Assembly (NCBI RefSeq): GCF_900496995.4
Contig: NC_044018.1
Span: 29,841,825 to 29,905,824 of the forward strand
From: Aquila chrysaetos chrysaetos
Taxonomy: Eukaryota; Chordata; Aves; Accipitriformes; Accipitridae
Reading direction: 5' to 3'
Length of the DNA stretch: 64,000 bases
Made by a program: the position numbers and the translations under genes. How positions within the stretch are numbered: position 1 is the stretch's first letter; each line of letters opens with the position of its first letter. The notes under the pieces were generated by a model. It was not told where the DNA came from and ran no database searches. It saw only the letters and a list, made by a program, of their open reading frames with translations. Below, in pieces: positions 12,780 to 25,560 of the stretch.

Positions 12780-13035
12780 AAATCTGCTGCCTGCGGATGC
12801 AGCCGGCTGAAGCCGTCTGCAGCGAGCCGGGGGTGGGAAGCGCGACGGCACGGTCCTCGGGGGCTCGGCGCCTCCAGGTGAGGCTTGGCCCCGCGGGGTC
12901 TGGCTGCAGGGTGCCCCCACGCCGGAGCAAACGTCCCGGTGTGAGCAGGGCACGGGGGGTCAGAGCAACCGGCTGTGGCACGTCCCCATGGCCCCGGGTC
13001 TGCCGCGCGCCAGCCGCTCCATGAGCTCATCGCTC
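12780..13035. other. CpG-rich segment
   Basis: A local concentration of CpG dinucleotides (repeated 'gcg', 'ccgg' and 'cacgg' words) with no TATA box, no recognisable coding exon and no obvious partner gene. It could be a small orphan CpG island or just GC-rich spacer. A donor-like 'ccag|gtgagg' occurs at about 12876, but no matching acceptor-exon pair was found. Confidence 0.3.
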
Positions 13036-13199
13036 GGGGGATCTCTGACTCAGTAAATGACCCGTTGGAAGAAATGAGGGGGAAAAATACTGGTGGAAAG
13101 CAAAAAAAAAAAAGAAGAGCGAAAGATCTGGGAACATAGATGTCTAATTTAACATCATTGGGCGCTCTTTCCACCCAGCCTCTGCCCTACGCTGTGCTG

Positions 13200-13290
13200 C
13201 ATGATGTCCCAGAGCCCTGATGCGAATTAGTCTTATTGCCGTGCTGTGCCTCAGTTTCCCCATCTCTAAAACGGCACACTGCTTGCTCGG
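13200..13290 (+). repeat. MIR (CORE-SINE) tail remnant
   Basis: The conserved MIR tail word GTGCCTCAGTTTCCC is followed by 'ccatctctaaaac', matching the usual 'catctgtaaaatgg' continuation. This is the best MIR tail in the window. The preceding bases ('ccagagccctgatgcg') are too diverged to align by eye. Confidence 0.7.
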
Positions 13291-13915
13291 AGAGGTCTCA
13301 GGGAGCCCTGAAGTGAAATACGGCAGGCAAATGGGCTTTGGTGTGGGTTGTTTGGAGGCAAGAGGGAAGAGGACCCCAAAGAGCCCAAAAAGGGATCCAG
13401 TGAGCCCTGCCTCGAGCCCGTGGCACAATCCTGTCCCTGTGCCCAGAGATGCCCCATTGCACCCCATTTCCCATCACCTGGGCTTTGCCAGCACCCAATG
13501 TGCAGCCCCCAGAGGGCACCTTGGCCACCTTCTCCAAGCTACCTATCTCAGGATGGGGCGAACCACCCACCGGAGGCACCTCTTTCTCCTGGGGGACTCC
13601 AAAGGGTGCTGAGGACAACTGGATCAGTCCCAGGTCCCTGGGGTGTAACTTCCTGGGTTACAGCGAGGGAGCTCTGTTGGGCGAGGGCTGGAGCGTGGGC
13701 ACAGGCAAGGCTGCGCTGGGTGATGGACAAGAGCGGGGTGACAGTGGGGACAGACACCGTGTCCCTCTGGCAGTTGGTAAGGAACCAGATCCAGAGTCTG
13801 CAGCTCATGGGAAAGGGCCACGATGCAGACAGGTACTGCCAAAAACCTCTCCCAGAATGGAGGTAGCCAGCAGGTCCCGGAGCAATTGCTGTCACGAAAA
13901 GTATGGGGTGACCTA
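13291..13915. other. Spacer, no gene recognised
   Basis: GC-moderate DNA. A 172-codon and a 164-codon open frame on the + strand overlap each other and a 115-codon frame on the opposite strand. None shows recognisable domains, so they are treated as chance frames in GC-rich DNA. Confidence 0.4.
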
Positions 13916-14920
13916 CTTGCTGCAGAGTTTAATTCAGTGCTAAGAAGAAAATAAATGCCTTTAACTAAATCTGCTCCGCTTTCAGTGGCCTATATACCAA
14001 CCTGCCTCTTTAGCAGCAGCAGTCTCCTCTGCCAAGAAATGCTGCAGCAATGACCTGTTTCTTGCGCTGCCAATGCCTCCAGCCCATCACGGTGGCACGA
14101 GGAACTGGAGGAGCCTATACACCCGAAGATGATGCATAAAGGGTCTCCTCCAACCTCCTTCTTCCCCATTCCCTAATATGGGATTTAATTAGGTTTTTTT
14201 CCCTTCCTGGGGTTAGCCAAGCAACATATTCCCCAGGGTTTCTTGTTTTTTCAGGTCCAAGGACAAGGTTTTTGGGGGAATCACCTTGTCCCCATAACCC
14301 AAGGGTGGTCTGACCCCATGGTACATCCCCGATGGGTCCAACCTCCCTTCCTTGGGAGAGACACAGCAAAGTGTCGCAGGATGGTGGCGGAAAGGAGGAT
14401 TGGATCGCTTGGCTCTGCAGAAATGCCTTTAATTCCTTAATATCCCCTTTTTTAGGGTACAATTATAGATTGGCTGCACCTCGCTGCCGTAAATCAGCAT
14501 CAAAGGCTCCCTCGCGTCAATAGGAGAACACATGTACTTACAAGACTATGGGTGTTTGATGCTAATAAAAAAAGATTAAACGAGAGGTCGTAATCACCCG
14601 CTGAGCCTGCCAGTGCCAACACAGCGTGCACAGCACGGCCAGGCTGGAGGAGCTGGGACAGACCCCCCGTGGACACCCCCCACCCCAGGGCCCTTCCCTG
14701 CAGGGACCCACTGGGGCTGCTCCAGCCCCCGATCCCCTCTGCTCCCCCCCCCTCCACCTCCCACACCCCATGCTGGATTTCGGGAACATTAATCACCCTA
14801 CCTAAACTGACAGTCCGGCTTTCTGTACCTGTAGCGATTATCCAAGCGTTTTAATGACACCTTGGACCCAAGGTATCAATTAGACATGTCAGGATAAGAA
14901 CTGCCTTGAGCTGATTCAGC
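13915..14920. promoter_or_regulatory. Three AT-rich blocks, possible conserved elements
   Basis: Blocks at about 13915-14000, 14430-14610 and 14770-14920 are AT-rich and repeat-poor and stand out from GC-richer spacer, as conserved non-coding elements often do. No particular factor can be assigned. Confidence is low because only composition was used. Confidence 0.25.
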
Positions 14921-17900
14921 CCATCACGACCACAAGGCAGGGACCTGTTCCAGGCTCTCCCCGGGATGCGTTCAAGCCTCTGGGGCTGGGATGGCTCCGA
15001 AATGCCCGGGGGGGGGGAACCAGACAAGGACTTTGCACCTTTTATTTAGTGCCTCGCGTGCTGCTAACCCCTTCGCTTGTGCAACAGCTCCTGCAAAGAG
15101 AGGCAGCAGCATGCTTAGATTTATACTGTGGTATGGGATAGTGTTATCCGGTGTGCAGGGGTTATAGCAAAATTTGGGTTGGGTCATGGGGTAATTTGGG
15201 TTGGATGGGATCTCAGGAGGTCCCTAGCTGAAGCTCCTGCTGGAAGTAGGGTCAGCTATGGGGTCAGACAAGGTTGCTCAGGGCTTCATCATCCATCTGC
15301 CTACCCACCCACCCTTTTTCTTCAACTTTCTCCCTCCATTTCCCATATTATTTTATCCCAGCCTGGTGCATCACCCACCTGTAATGGCTTTTAATGTCCA
15401 AAATCCTTTCCCGCTGCCTATGCACAAACCTGCTTTATTTTCCTCCCTGATATATCCTGGCTTTGCAAATGTGATACCTGCAGACACCACCGCTCCTGCT
15501 GTTGATGATTTTATTTTCTTCTGCAACCAGATGAGAGCGAAGCAGGAGTTTTTTAAGCATCATTTCAGAGGTGGGGAGGGAAAGTGCTCAGGGCAGACCC
15601 AAATCAATAAGTCACAGCGGTTTGGGTTTGAGTTGCATCTCATGCCTTCATGGGTTGTAAGCAGCATCCAGATGTGTATTGGGATGCAGAAGAAATGCCC
15701 CACATGGGAGACCAGAAAAGCTCCCAAAGCAAAATCTGGTCTTGAGGGCTTAGGAGGAGCTGCTGAGCCACAGGGACGAGGCTTTTCAGTGACAGTTGCT
15801 TTTCTAAGGAGTTTTCCAACCAGTCATCAGCATAAGCACCGAACATCTGTGGGGCAGACAGGTCTGTGGGGCAGGAGTCCCCAAGCAGCCCCAGATGGGA
15901 GAGCTGCGCTGCAGGAGGGAGCTCACCTGCTATTGCCCCCAAATCTCTCCTTCCAGGTGGGTGTCTCGGATCTCCTGGATCCTTTTGGGACTCTCTGCTC
16001 GTGGCATCCCACGGAAATGCAGTGCCATCAGGTGGGGTTTGGGGCACACAGAGGCCTAGAGCAGCAGAGTGGGGGAGCTGAGAGTCACAAATTGGGATGT
16101 TGAACATAGCAAGGGTGGATTTAAATAATCTTTTTCTGTCCATTCGCCAGTGGTGGTTCAAGGCCCAACAACCCCTATGCTGGCCACATCATGGGCAACC
16201 CATGCAGCTGTGGGATGGGACACACGTGGTATGTGAAGCACATCCTGCTCCCAGCTGCTCCAAGGAGGATTCCAGCACAGAGCAGATCTGCTCATAGGTC
16301 TTGAGATGGATCCCACAGATGTGGCTGCTCTTGGAACGTGCAAAGCCCCACTCTCCAGGTGGGTATCTCTCTTCCTTTGGGTCACCCAAGATGCATGGAC
16401 TCTAGGAGACCTCTTTCTCCTGACAAAGCCCAAACTTCTCCATAGCCTTCCCCTGACACCAGGTGGTCAAGTCAAGGATTTCCACTGAGGGAGACCAAAA
16501 CATGACAGAAAACCACGCTACCAGTGCAGGAGGCTCAGGGCTTGGGCGGCAGCTCAGCCCGCGGTTGCTTGCCATGGCCAATGACTCAATGTGGTTGTGG
16601 GCTCAGGTTTTTCACATTCCTGCCTGCACGCAGAGAGTATTTCCACCCACAAACTGCAGTGCACCCACGGCTCGGCACCCTTCCTCCTGAGAAAAGCCTC
16701 CAAGAAGACAAGAGAGCCTCAAAGCTGTCATCAATATGTGGGCAAGCCGATGAGCACTTTGCGGTGACAGAGGGCCTGTCTTCGTGAGCTGGCCTGCCAA
16801 AAATGTGTCTCTCAAAATGCTGGCAATGACATATTTTTGGGAGCTGGCTGCCTCCTACTTCTCTGGAGCTAGAAAGGCTCTAAAGCCAACGAACTGTCAA
16901 AGCCTGAGGGCTATAAACATGTGGTTTTGCCACCCAAGGTCTTTCTCCTTGGCTTTTGCCTTTGCCATTCTGGGATTGGGTGTTTTCTTTTTTTCTTTTT
17001 TTGAAGAGTCTGTGAGAAAGGGCAAATTTAATGAAGCCTGTGGTTCCCTGCACCACTTGGGCCTGCAGCTACACCACTTTTGGGCCAAGAATAATGCAAG
17101 AGTTGGGAGGCTTTGCCTTGAAGCCACAGGCCTGGGATGCAGGACATCTCGGCTCCTCTCCACCACAACATTGGCCAACCTCTGCCCATAATTCATCTGT
17201 TCCTGAGTCCCTGGGGGAAAAGGTCAGAGTTTTTCAGGTGGACTTTGTCTATACTCCTAAAGTAGGGGGGCATGGTGAACCCATTTTATATGGTGCACGT
17301 TGTACAGCACCAAACATGATTGAGATTGGGTCATTCCCAAGAGGTGTTCAACTAAAAGTGCCTGTAATGCCCCAATTTTTTTAGAAAGGGGGAAGAACAA
17401 GCATTTTTGGTTATCAGACCTCCAAGGGCCTCCGTTGGTAGCCCAGCTCTAAACTACCTCAGATGACATACTCTTCATAGAGAGGTTGGTGTTAGGCTTT
17501 GATTAATATTTAATGTAGACAAAGCCTCTTAAAGAGGTGCAATCATAGGAAAACCCATAAACGCTGCCACACAAACCCAATACACCATCAAAGCCATTTT
17601 TTTTGCCCAGCTGCTGACTGGGACTCTGAGATTTCCCTTCCTCCTCCATTTTGGGCTCTTCAAGGCACAAAAGCTGCCCCATGGTGTGACAGCCCGGATT
17701 AGACTCAGCTTGTTACATGCTGCTCAAGCTTTTGACTTCTTCTCTCATCCCCAGCAGAGGGATTAATTTAGTCTTCTTCTTCCAGCAAACTTTGACATGA
17801 AGCAGCTATTGCTGCTCCCTTTGCTTCCTCTTCTCTAGAGTCCTTGCAAAGATTGCACAAGCAGGGTTGTGTTTTATTAGGCTTCTGATCATTCTCAGCA

Positions 17901-20520
17901 TTTTTCCTGATTTATCCTCCAGATAGGTCTTGAACTAGGTGCTCAAAAGCAGACGCACAGGTAGGACCTGTCTATGATAAAGGCTGAGATATCAAAGACT
18001 CCCGTTATAATCAAAGGTGAGGAAGAGACACCTGCAGAGGGTGAATCACTGGAGATTGGTACCCAAGATAGCGCAGATGAATTGTCCTCAGCGTGTGCGT
18101 ACTTCTCCCCACTGCATATGTCAGGAACCAGGTGGAACCTGCTTAAATTAGATGTTGCAGGATTTCAGTTGGACATGGGATGGCATGGGCTGAGGTGGCA
18201 TTTTGTGCTGATTGAAGGTGGGGGGGGTCACTTTGCCCCTCTCGTTTATGCATCCCCGTAGGAAGCTGGTGTGAACGTGTGCAACAGTCCGGCATTGCCC
18301 GGATGCAGTGCCAGGGAGCAAACAGGATCTGGCTTCCCTTTTTAATCTTTTAAAATTCTTTTTCTTTTTTTTTTTTTTTTTCTTTCTTTTTTTTCCACAA
18401 AGCATTGGTTTGATTCCAGGACATTTTTTAAATAGCTTTCAGAATTAGCAGGAGGTGGGGCAGAGAAGAGATCTGTTCTGGAGCTAAGCTGGGATATACA
18501 GGCTTAATTTGCCACTCCAAGGGGAGCTTGGTGATGCAAACAGGCGGCGACGGCACTGAGCTGAGCAGTTGCAATCCCGTCTTCTCTGGGGCACGCGGGA
18601 ACGTCGAGGTGACTCAGAAAGCCGCTGTAGCTGCTGCTGGGAGAGAAGCTAGTCTGAGCCCGTCGCTGCACGTGAGAGTGGGCAAGGGAGGGCAGGCAGG
18701 GTTAGGATCGACGTGGCAGAGGCAGGGAAGAAAGCTGTGGCTTCTCAGCAAGAAGTTAGCTTTGGAAACAGCGGTGTTGCTCACCATGGCTCTGGCAGCA
18801 CAGGAGGGGAAGAGGAGGATGGGTGGGCACTGTCCATCCATCACCATCCTCATTCTCCAAGTGTAGAGTCCAGTGTTACCTGGGCAGGGACTGGGGCTTG
18901 GGTGGGAATGGGTCTGGCTTGTGCACGGGTGGGTGGACATCTGGCTTGTTGAGTTGGGGTCCCTCCATGTCGTTGTCCATGGGCCAAACCAGCCTGCCCT
19001 GAATGGCATGAGTTGTGGGCGATCTACACAAAACCTGCTCTGTGAGATGTCTCAGATACCCTGGGGCATCTGAAACAACTCCAGACACCTATGAGTCCTT
19101 GAACACTAATCTCATGCAATCTTAGAAGACCACAGGGAAGATGCCTCCATGTGAGCTGCTCTTGCCAGGTTTCCTGTATCACCCATGCAGGGGACCATAC
19201 GCTCCTGAACCGTCACAGCGGCACGTTGGTCTCCATCTCAACAATGGCAAGACACAGAAAGGCAGATTCCTCATGGGATTCAAACACCAGCATTCATGGA
19301 GGTGGTGCATGCAGTAGGTGCCCCAATTACCATCTCTTCAAGCCCCAGTGCCACCAAGTGCCACCTCAGTCTCTGCATCTGCTGGCCTGGGAGCAAACAC
19401 AAAGTGCATGTGAGCTCACCTTCCTCATTGCCCCAAGTCTCAAACAGCCCCTCAAAGCATGGTAACGTAGCAAGGAGGAGGAAGAACCCAACCACTAGGC
19501 CCTAAGACCTCAGCTATGGGCACCTGAGAGCAGCTTTCAAGAGCAAAGTGAGTCTCAGGGCTGCACTGATGGGAGCAGCGATACTGGCGTCCCAGTGGAT
19601 GGGTTTGGGCAGCTCGGGTCTCACAGGGCTTGTTCCCCATGTGGAGGTTTCCTACCATGAGGGCTTAGTGGTAGGCTGGGCTGGGAGGACAATCTGGAGG
19701 AACCAAGAGACTCCTGTCAAATCTCTCCCTGTCCTCTTGGGTAAGAGTTTAAGTTGTCTATCAACAGCCATGAAAGCCTTTTTACTCAACAGAGAGACTG
19801 GTACCTCCAAAAAACCTCCTCCCATCCTGATTTTGCTATCTTAGATGGGCCACATGGCCCTTCCAAGGTGCCCATTTCTCTCCACTGGCTCCAGAAGAAG
19901 ACTGGACAAATTCACGCCACAAGGCTAGGGTGAGACATCTCCTGGCCTCCATACCAGGGCCAACGCATTGCCCTCTCCCTTCAAGCCCTTTCAGGCTGGA
20001 CATAGGGTTAGGGCGTGGCCTGGAGAGGTAGAGGATGGGTTGTAGAAGGCCACCCTTGGCATCAACAAAGCCCAGCTTTGCTTGCCTTCCCCCTGCAGCT
20101 CTTGCCGTGCGGAGACGTGCACCTGAAGAGGTCACGAGTTGAGAGGAGACGTCTTGGCGGTTCGGTTGGCGGAGGAGGCAGGGAGGAGGCAAGGGGGTGG
20201 GTTTGTTCTAGGCAAGGAGACAACCAGGCAAAAGAGTCATGAGTTCTTGGCTATGGAGGGGCCCATTCCTCGGAGAGAAAATTACTGGCAAATGGCTGAA
20301 ACATTGAGTGTTTCTCCCCAGCCCTTCCCTCGCTGAGAGCAATATGAAGGCAATTATTAGAGCTACTTCTGAAAGGAAAAGGGGGAGGGAGAGGAGGGGA
20401 AAGGAAAAAAAAAAGAAAGGGAACAACCTGGAGAGCTGAAAGCTGCTGCCTGGATGTGGGTTTTCAACAAGACTGCTTGGCACATCTGTTTGCCTAACCC
20501 AACGCATCACACAGGCTCCG
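14921..20520. other. Long spacer without recognised gene
   Basis: No exon, CpG island or strong promoter is recognised. A PBX-HOX word TGATTTAT lies at 17908-17915. A polypyrimidine/poly-T run lies at about 18359-18394 and a poly-A/G purine stretch at about 20375-20430. Several open frames of 100-280 codons (for example 15258-16103) have no recognisable domain and are shadowed by frames on the opposite strand. Confidence 0.4.
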
Positions 20521-21160
20521 AAAGCTATAATCAGGCAATTTCAGGGTGTGGAGCTGGGCACTAAATAAGTACTGAGATAAGTGCACGCATTGTTCACACG
20601 CCAAGAGTCAAAGAAGTGCAGACGGAGAAACCTGTGTTGGCCCAAGCCACAAAATCAGGAGAGCCTTGGGGGCTCGGGGATGGTGGGGACGGTCCTGGGA
20701 CTGGGTGCCAGTTGTCTTGCAGTGAAGCGCCTGTGGGGAAAAGGATGAGCATGGAGAAAAAAAAAAAAAAAAAAAAAAAGAGGAGGATAAAGCAGCCTGG
20801 CTTCTGCTTTTCCGTACCTCCCCACGCCAAAAAAACCCTCGGTGTAAGTGTCAATGGCGTCATCGCGGAAAGGTGGTGCTTGTCACAAATAAATCAGCCC
20901 TTGCCTTTTAGCTGTGATGATAATTATATGGTGTCTTAAGTATCTGTACAAACTGTCAGGGGAAATATATGGTGAGTAAAGAAACTTGGAGCTTGCTAGC
21001 AGGGAAATGTTAAGGTGTCTCAGCTTAGCTGCTACAAAGGAACCTTGTCTGGATTTATTTGGGGGGGGGAATGATGAAAGGTTGGATTCGTGTCCTTTCT
21101 TGTCCGTCAGGAGACATTTAATGTGGTTGTATAACCCTAATGGTTTTTTTAAAAGGAAAA
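20520..21160. promoter_or_regulatory. AT-rich candidate elements flanking a poly-A run
   Basis: Blocks at about 20520-20600 and 20885-21150 are AT-rich and repeat-poor; ATAAATCA (PBX-HOX word, reverse) is at 20889-20896. Between them a run of 23 A bases (20757-20779) has no recognisable retroelement body in front of it, so it is scored as a simple repeat rather than a retroposon tail. Confidence 0.3.
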
Positions 21161-22142
21161 TTAGAGAATCGGATGTTTGGGAACAAACGTGGTCCAGAGG
21201 GAGGGAGGGCAGAGGCCAGATCCTGGGCACCTTCCACGGTGGCAGAGGTTGTCCTCATGGCCAGGACAGTGGGGTGGCAGCACCCCAAGTGTTGCTGCTC
21301 GGCAAATGCAAGCTCAGAAAGGGCAGATGGGGCCAGAAGCGATGCTAATTCAGGATCAAACCCCACGGGGCAAATGCATGAGTGAGCGGCCGTGCAGGAC
21401 TTTGCAGGTGCAGATACCATCTGGGGTTTAGGAAATCCCCAGACCGTGGATGCTCGTAGGTGACTTCGTCTGCCGCTCGCCTGTCATTGGAGCCCATAAC
21501 TGTGAGCAGGCAGCAGCCCAACTCAGAAAATACCAACAAGGACTGACCCTGGCACTGAGAAGAGCCCCAGCCTTGCTGCAGGGCTGGCTCAGGCCATGCT
21601 GGATGGCTATGGCAGGATACGGCCCCATTGAGGCGGCACTCCTGCATTTTGGCTGGGCTTTTCCAAGGGCGCCCATCACCGTGGCCTCTGGGCAGCTGGT
21701 AGCCAGGCTTAGTGTGTTGTATCCGTGGCCGTCTCAGTGCTAAGAGAAGCTGCGGAGACACTGAAAGAGGGTTATGCTTTGGTTTTTCTCCACCCAAAGA
21801 CACCCAATAACTCCGTGTGCAAATCAAGTTTGCCCAAAAAAGCTCCATTTTACCAAAAAATGATCCGTTCCTCTCGCAATTCCTTTCTTTTCTTTTCCTC
21901 TTGGGGCTCCCAGTTTTGGTGAATCCAAGACCTGCCCCGCACACAGGTTGGGTTCAGGCACAGCTATTTCGGTTCTAGGCGTGGCTGCTTACACAAACTA
22001 TAATTACACCAACAAAACCCCTATGGGGGACACGGTTACAACGGCACCGAGGTGCCAAAGATGGGTATGGAGATAACGAGCGCTCAACCGACCACGTCTA
22101 CCCCAGCACCTTCAGAAGAAAGCGTCAGCGCTGCCCTCCCGG
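21161..22142. other. Spacer, no feature recognised
   Basis: No exon recognised. A 199-codon open frame on the - strand (21345-21944) overlaps several + strand frames and has no domain resemblance. Confidence 0.4.
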
Positions 22143-22210
22143 CATTACGGGCAGGGAAACCGAGGCACAGGGCCATGACTTGCTCAAGGCCAGCCACTGT
22201 CAGGACCGGC
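22143..22210 (-). repeat. MIR remnant, minus orientation
   Basis: Reading the + strand, 'gggaaaccgaggcacagggc' is followed by 'catgacttgctcaaggc' and then 'cactgtcaggaccgg'. This is the order of the MIR 3' half in reverse complement ('gaaactgaggcacag', 'tgacttgcccaagg', 'agcagg'). It is a diverged copy with approximate ends. Confidence 0.6.
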
Positions 22211-22837
22211 CTCACCCCTCGCCGCCGCGTTTCGCATTCCTCCCCCTCCTCGGCAGCTCATGGCTGGGAGCTTCTCGCACGATATCCTACGTGAGGGCTC
22301 CTGGGTTGTTAAGCGGAGCCAGGGCTCGGTGTCGGGAGGGATGCTGCAAGCTCGCACACGCTGGAGCTGGGTTAATCCCCGCCGGTGCGGCTGCAGCCGG
22401 GCAGGGTGGCTCCGCGCTGCGGCTGGGTCCGAAATGTGGGGGTTTGGGGTATCCCCAAGATGGGGGGACGGGGGATCCGCTGGGGTGTTTTCCCATGTTG
22501 CCCCGACACGATGGGTTTGTGGGGTCAGCAGAGATGGGGGCATGGCAGCCCTGTGGCTTTTCCCGTCCCCATCCCAGCGGCTCTTGAGGGCGTCAGTCCT
22601 CCAGGCCGGCGGACAGTTTGCAAACTGGATGGTGCTGAGCATCTCCTCTTGTAGTGTTGTCCTGGGGGGGGGGGCACATCCTGCTCCAGAGGATGCATCC
22701 CACCCCAGCCCCCCCTTTCCCATAGGACATCCCCCCTTCCCAGCACCATCCAAGGGGCCCCATCCTGCCCTGGTCCTGCGGCCCCATGGGGCATCCCCCC
22801 CCCCCCGCCACCCCCCTTGCCTGGCTGCACCCACCCC

Positions 22838-23030
22838 CTCAGCCAATCCTGCTCTGCCATCTGCATTCCTGACCAATCCCATGTTGCCACCTGGCTCTCT
22901 TGCCAGCCAATCCTGTGCTGCCACCTGTCTCTGCTGCCAGCCAATCCTGTGCTGCCACCCATGTTCCCAGCCAATCCCGTGCTGCCCCCGGGATATATAA
23001 ACCCCCTCCCGCCACAGCTGCTGCCCTAGA
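22838..23030 (+). promoter_or_regulatory. TATA promoter with five phased CCAAT boxes
   Basis: CCAAT boxes start at 22843, 22873, 22907, 22941 and 22971, so the spacing is 30, 34, 34 and 30 bp, about three helical turns. The units are a degenerate minisatellite (consensus 'cagccaatcctgtgctgcca'). Nineteen bases after the last CCAAT lies a TATA box, TATATAAA, at 22994-23001, which predicts a start near 23025. NF-Y binds CCAAT and often acts in multiple copies upstream of TATA boxes. No coding gene is recognised downstream; a donor-like site lies near 23349. The alternative is a chance TATA next to a minisatellite. Confidence 0.45.
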
Positions 23031-23289
23031 GGATGTGTGTAAACCTTGGTGTTCTGCTTTTTTTGGGGGGTAAAAATGGGTTTTTGGGGGTTAGTGAGGC
23101 CACCCTAGAGCACTGAAAACTGTCCGCCGTGGGGGGGCAAAGGGGGTCCCTGCACCCCACAAGACCTCCTCCCTGCTGGATAGGGCCCTAAAGCCACCTG
23201 AGCTCGTTAGGGCCTGGTGCTAATTGCCTTTCAGAGCCACTATGGACATGGGGGCTCTCATTAACCCCTGCCTGGTGTCACCGCTCTGC
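23031..23289. other. Possible transcribed region downstream of the TATA box
   Basis: No recognisable product. Short frames only. It would be the first part of a transcript if the promoter at 22994-23001 is real. Confidence 0.25.
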
Positions 23290-23570
23290 CAACATGCCTC
23301 ATGAAGCTGCAATTAAAACAAAAGCTCATTTGCATGCCAAGCTGCAGGTAACGAGCTCTTCAGGAGCGAGCCAGCATCCCATTTTTTTATTTTATATTTC
23401 CCCCCCTCCTATTTCTCCTCGACTCTCCCCAGTTCCTTTGCTTGTTTATTTATTGGCCTTTTATTGCAACGGATATTTGCATGGAAACTGTTTCCTGCTG
23501 TTCCCTTCCCACTCCAAGCCATCATCCTCGGGTTGTGACATTATAGTTTCCATGGCAACGCGTTGAGATG
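23290..23570. promoter_or_regulatory. Candidate enhancer: two octamers and an RFX X-box
   Basis: AT-rich block with exact POU octamers ATTTGCAT at 23328-23335 and 23475-23482, and a full palindromic RFX X-box, GTTTCCATGGCAAC, at 23546-23559. The second octamer runs directly into 'ggaaac', half of an X-box. Such combinations are typical of conserved neural or ciliary enhancers, but the target and activity here are unknown. Confidence 0.45.
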
Positions 23571-24960
23571 CCACAGAGGACTTCAGGTGGGGAGTCGGGC
23601 AGATGGAGCTGGTGAGAAACAAAGAGGGGAGGGAAGAAAACACCCATTTTTTGTGCGGCCGTGGTGGTCCAGAGCTGTGCCGCAACGCTGGGGTGCAATA
23701 GCGGGAGGTGCCGGGTTTGGGGGTTCGTTGCTGAGCTTCACGAGGATAAACGGGAGCTGAAGGTGTCCGAAAACTGCTCAGCTCTGTTTAAAGAAAAAGC
23801 TGGGGGGGTGATAAGGAGGGGGTTGCTCAAGGGCAAAAGGTATGCGGTGGTATTCTACCTGCATCCCAGAGCACCCCGTTTCACCCAGAGACACCCAAGA
23901 CCCAGATGGGTTCCTGCATCTTCAAGAAGAACCCTTGGCATCTCCATTTGAGGACACTGGGAGGTGCAACACCGCTTCTCCATAGGCAGCTCTCTTGGCC
24001 CGTTCCCCCCCACCCCCTAAAACCCTGTTCTCCTCCAGATCTGCCCCATTTCCAGCCAAGGCTGCTGGCTGGTGTTGTGCCTTCCCCTCCGCAGTTGCAG
24101 GCGGGGATGTCTGGAAATCGTTAATCCCAAGAATGCCGCCGGGTTTCTGGCGCAATGGGAAGGGGACGGGGTCGGTCTATAAAACCTGAGCAGCCTGAGA
24201 GCGGGTGGTTTGTGAGCTCGCTCCTCCTCGCCTTGGCCTTTTCGGCAGAGGTCGGGCTCTCGGCTTTCCTGAATCCATCCTGACGGCTGCTGTATCTCCA
24301 GATGTTTGTTATCCTGGTGGGGCTCCTTGGTTAGGTGCGTGCCCAGCCGCAGTCCTGTCTTCCAGCAGAGACATGGCCCTCGGTCTGGCCCCATTGGACC
24401 TAAATTCTGTCTCCAGTGTGGGAGAGAGAGAGATGAGATGTGTCTTAGCGGAGGTCTGCTTGCTTGGCTTCCCTTGACACCTAAAGGTGACCCTTTCTTG
24501 GATCCAAAAACCTTGATGTGTTGATTTGAGGGGCATGCTGTGAAGTTCATGTTTCACCTTTCAGTATGAAAACTGCCCCTGGAAAGGGTGGGATGGGTTG
24601 CATTAGGTAGAAACCCCAAAAGTGCTCATTTCTCACAATTTTCATGCACTTGGGCAGCTGTGGAGAGCAGAGGATACCCTGGCATCTCACCTCCATGCAC
24701 AGCATGTGCCCAACCTCCTTTAGACATCGGTGAGTCCACAGGGTTGCTGCAGAGTAGCAGCAGGAGAAAGGACATGATGGGACATCTCCAGTCATCGGAT
24801 GGTTTAGGAAAGATGAAATCCAAACCACGTCCAAGCAACCTCCTCCTCCAGATCTTCCTGCAATGGATGCCGAAGCCTTTGGGTAGCTGCCGGCAGCTGT
24901 CCTGCACCATGAGCCTGTGTGCTGGCTGGCTCTCACCTCGTTTTTGGATCACATTTGCTC
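23571..24960. other. Spacer with a weak TATA-like site
   Basis: No gene recognised. TATAAAA occurs at 24178-24184 after a GC-rich stretch, without CCAAT or GC boxes at fixed distance, so it is not called as a promoter. A 177-codon - strand frame (24017-24550) has no domain resemblance. Confidence 0.35.
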
Positions 24961-24974
24961 AAAAACTTCATCTC

Positions 24975-25080
24975 TCCCTTTCCCAAGACCAGCCCTTGGT
25001 ACCTCTGTGCCGTCTTTTGTTGTATTTTTATTTTTATTTCTTTCCCAGTCTATAAAATGGCAGTAATAGGTGCTGCAAAT
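24975..25080 (+). repeat. Possible MIR fragment
   Basis: 'ctctgtgccgtcttttg' followed further on by 'agtctataaaatggcagtaatagg' resembles the MIR tail interrupted by an AT-rich insertion. The match is weak and made by eye. Confidence 0.3.
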
Positions 25081-25560
25081 CAAGGGTGTCTGGATTCTAA
25101 ACACGCTGCCACTCGCCGATGGGCTCTTTGTGACCCCGGCACAGCGATGCTGATTTTTTTTGCACGGAAAAGATCATTTCTCTGCAAAACTAAACCATGA
25201 CTTCCTGCAACAAAGGAGGGAGCTATTACCGCAAAAAAAAACCAACAAAAAACCTGCTGACTGCAACCAGGACACATCTTCGCAGTATATTACTGCTTAT
25301 TGGAATATTCCCTGCATCTACTTTACCATATGTTTGTCCTCCCTCATTTTAGGTTGTGCTGCTTTGCTAAATTACATGTTTAAAGCCAACCAAAGTAGGA
25401 AGGAGGAGAGGGGAGACTGGAAACACACTGGGGGCTTTTCCTTTTGCAAAACCATTTTGAAAAACGAGGCACGGCGCTATGCTCGCAGCCAAAGCCGACC
25501 CGAATTTCCTTGTCAATTAGATTTGGAAGGGAAAAAACCCAAGTGCGATGGCTGCGTCTT
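25081..25560. other. Spacer, AT-moderate
   Basis: No coding or repeat feature is recognised. Confidence 0.35.

Noticed and set aside
15258..16103. Open frame of 281 codons (+)
   Set aside because: No recognisable domain, no exon-like splice context, and frames on the other strand are open as well.
20757..20779. Processed pseudogene or LINE tail marked by a run of 23 A bases
   Set aside because: No coding remnant or retroelement body was recognised upstream and no target-site duplication was seen.
24178..24184. TATA box
   Set aside because: TATAAAA alone, without phased CCAAT or GC boxes or a recognisable transcript, is expected several times by chance.
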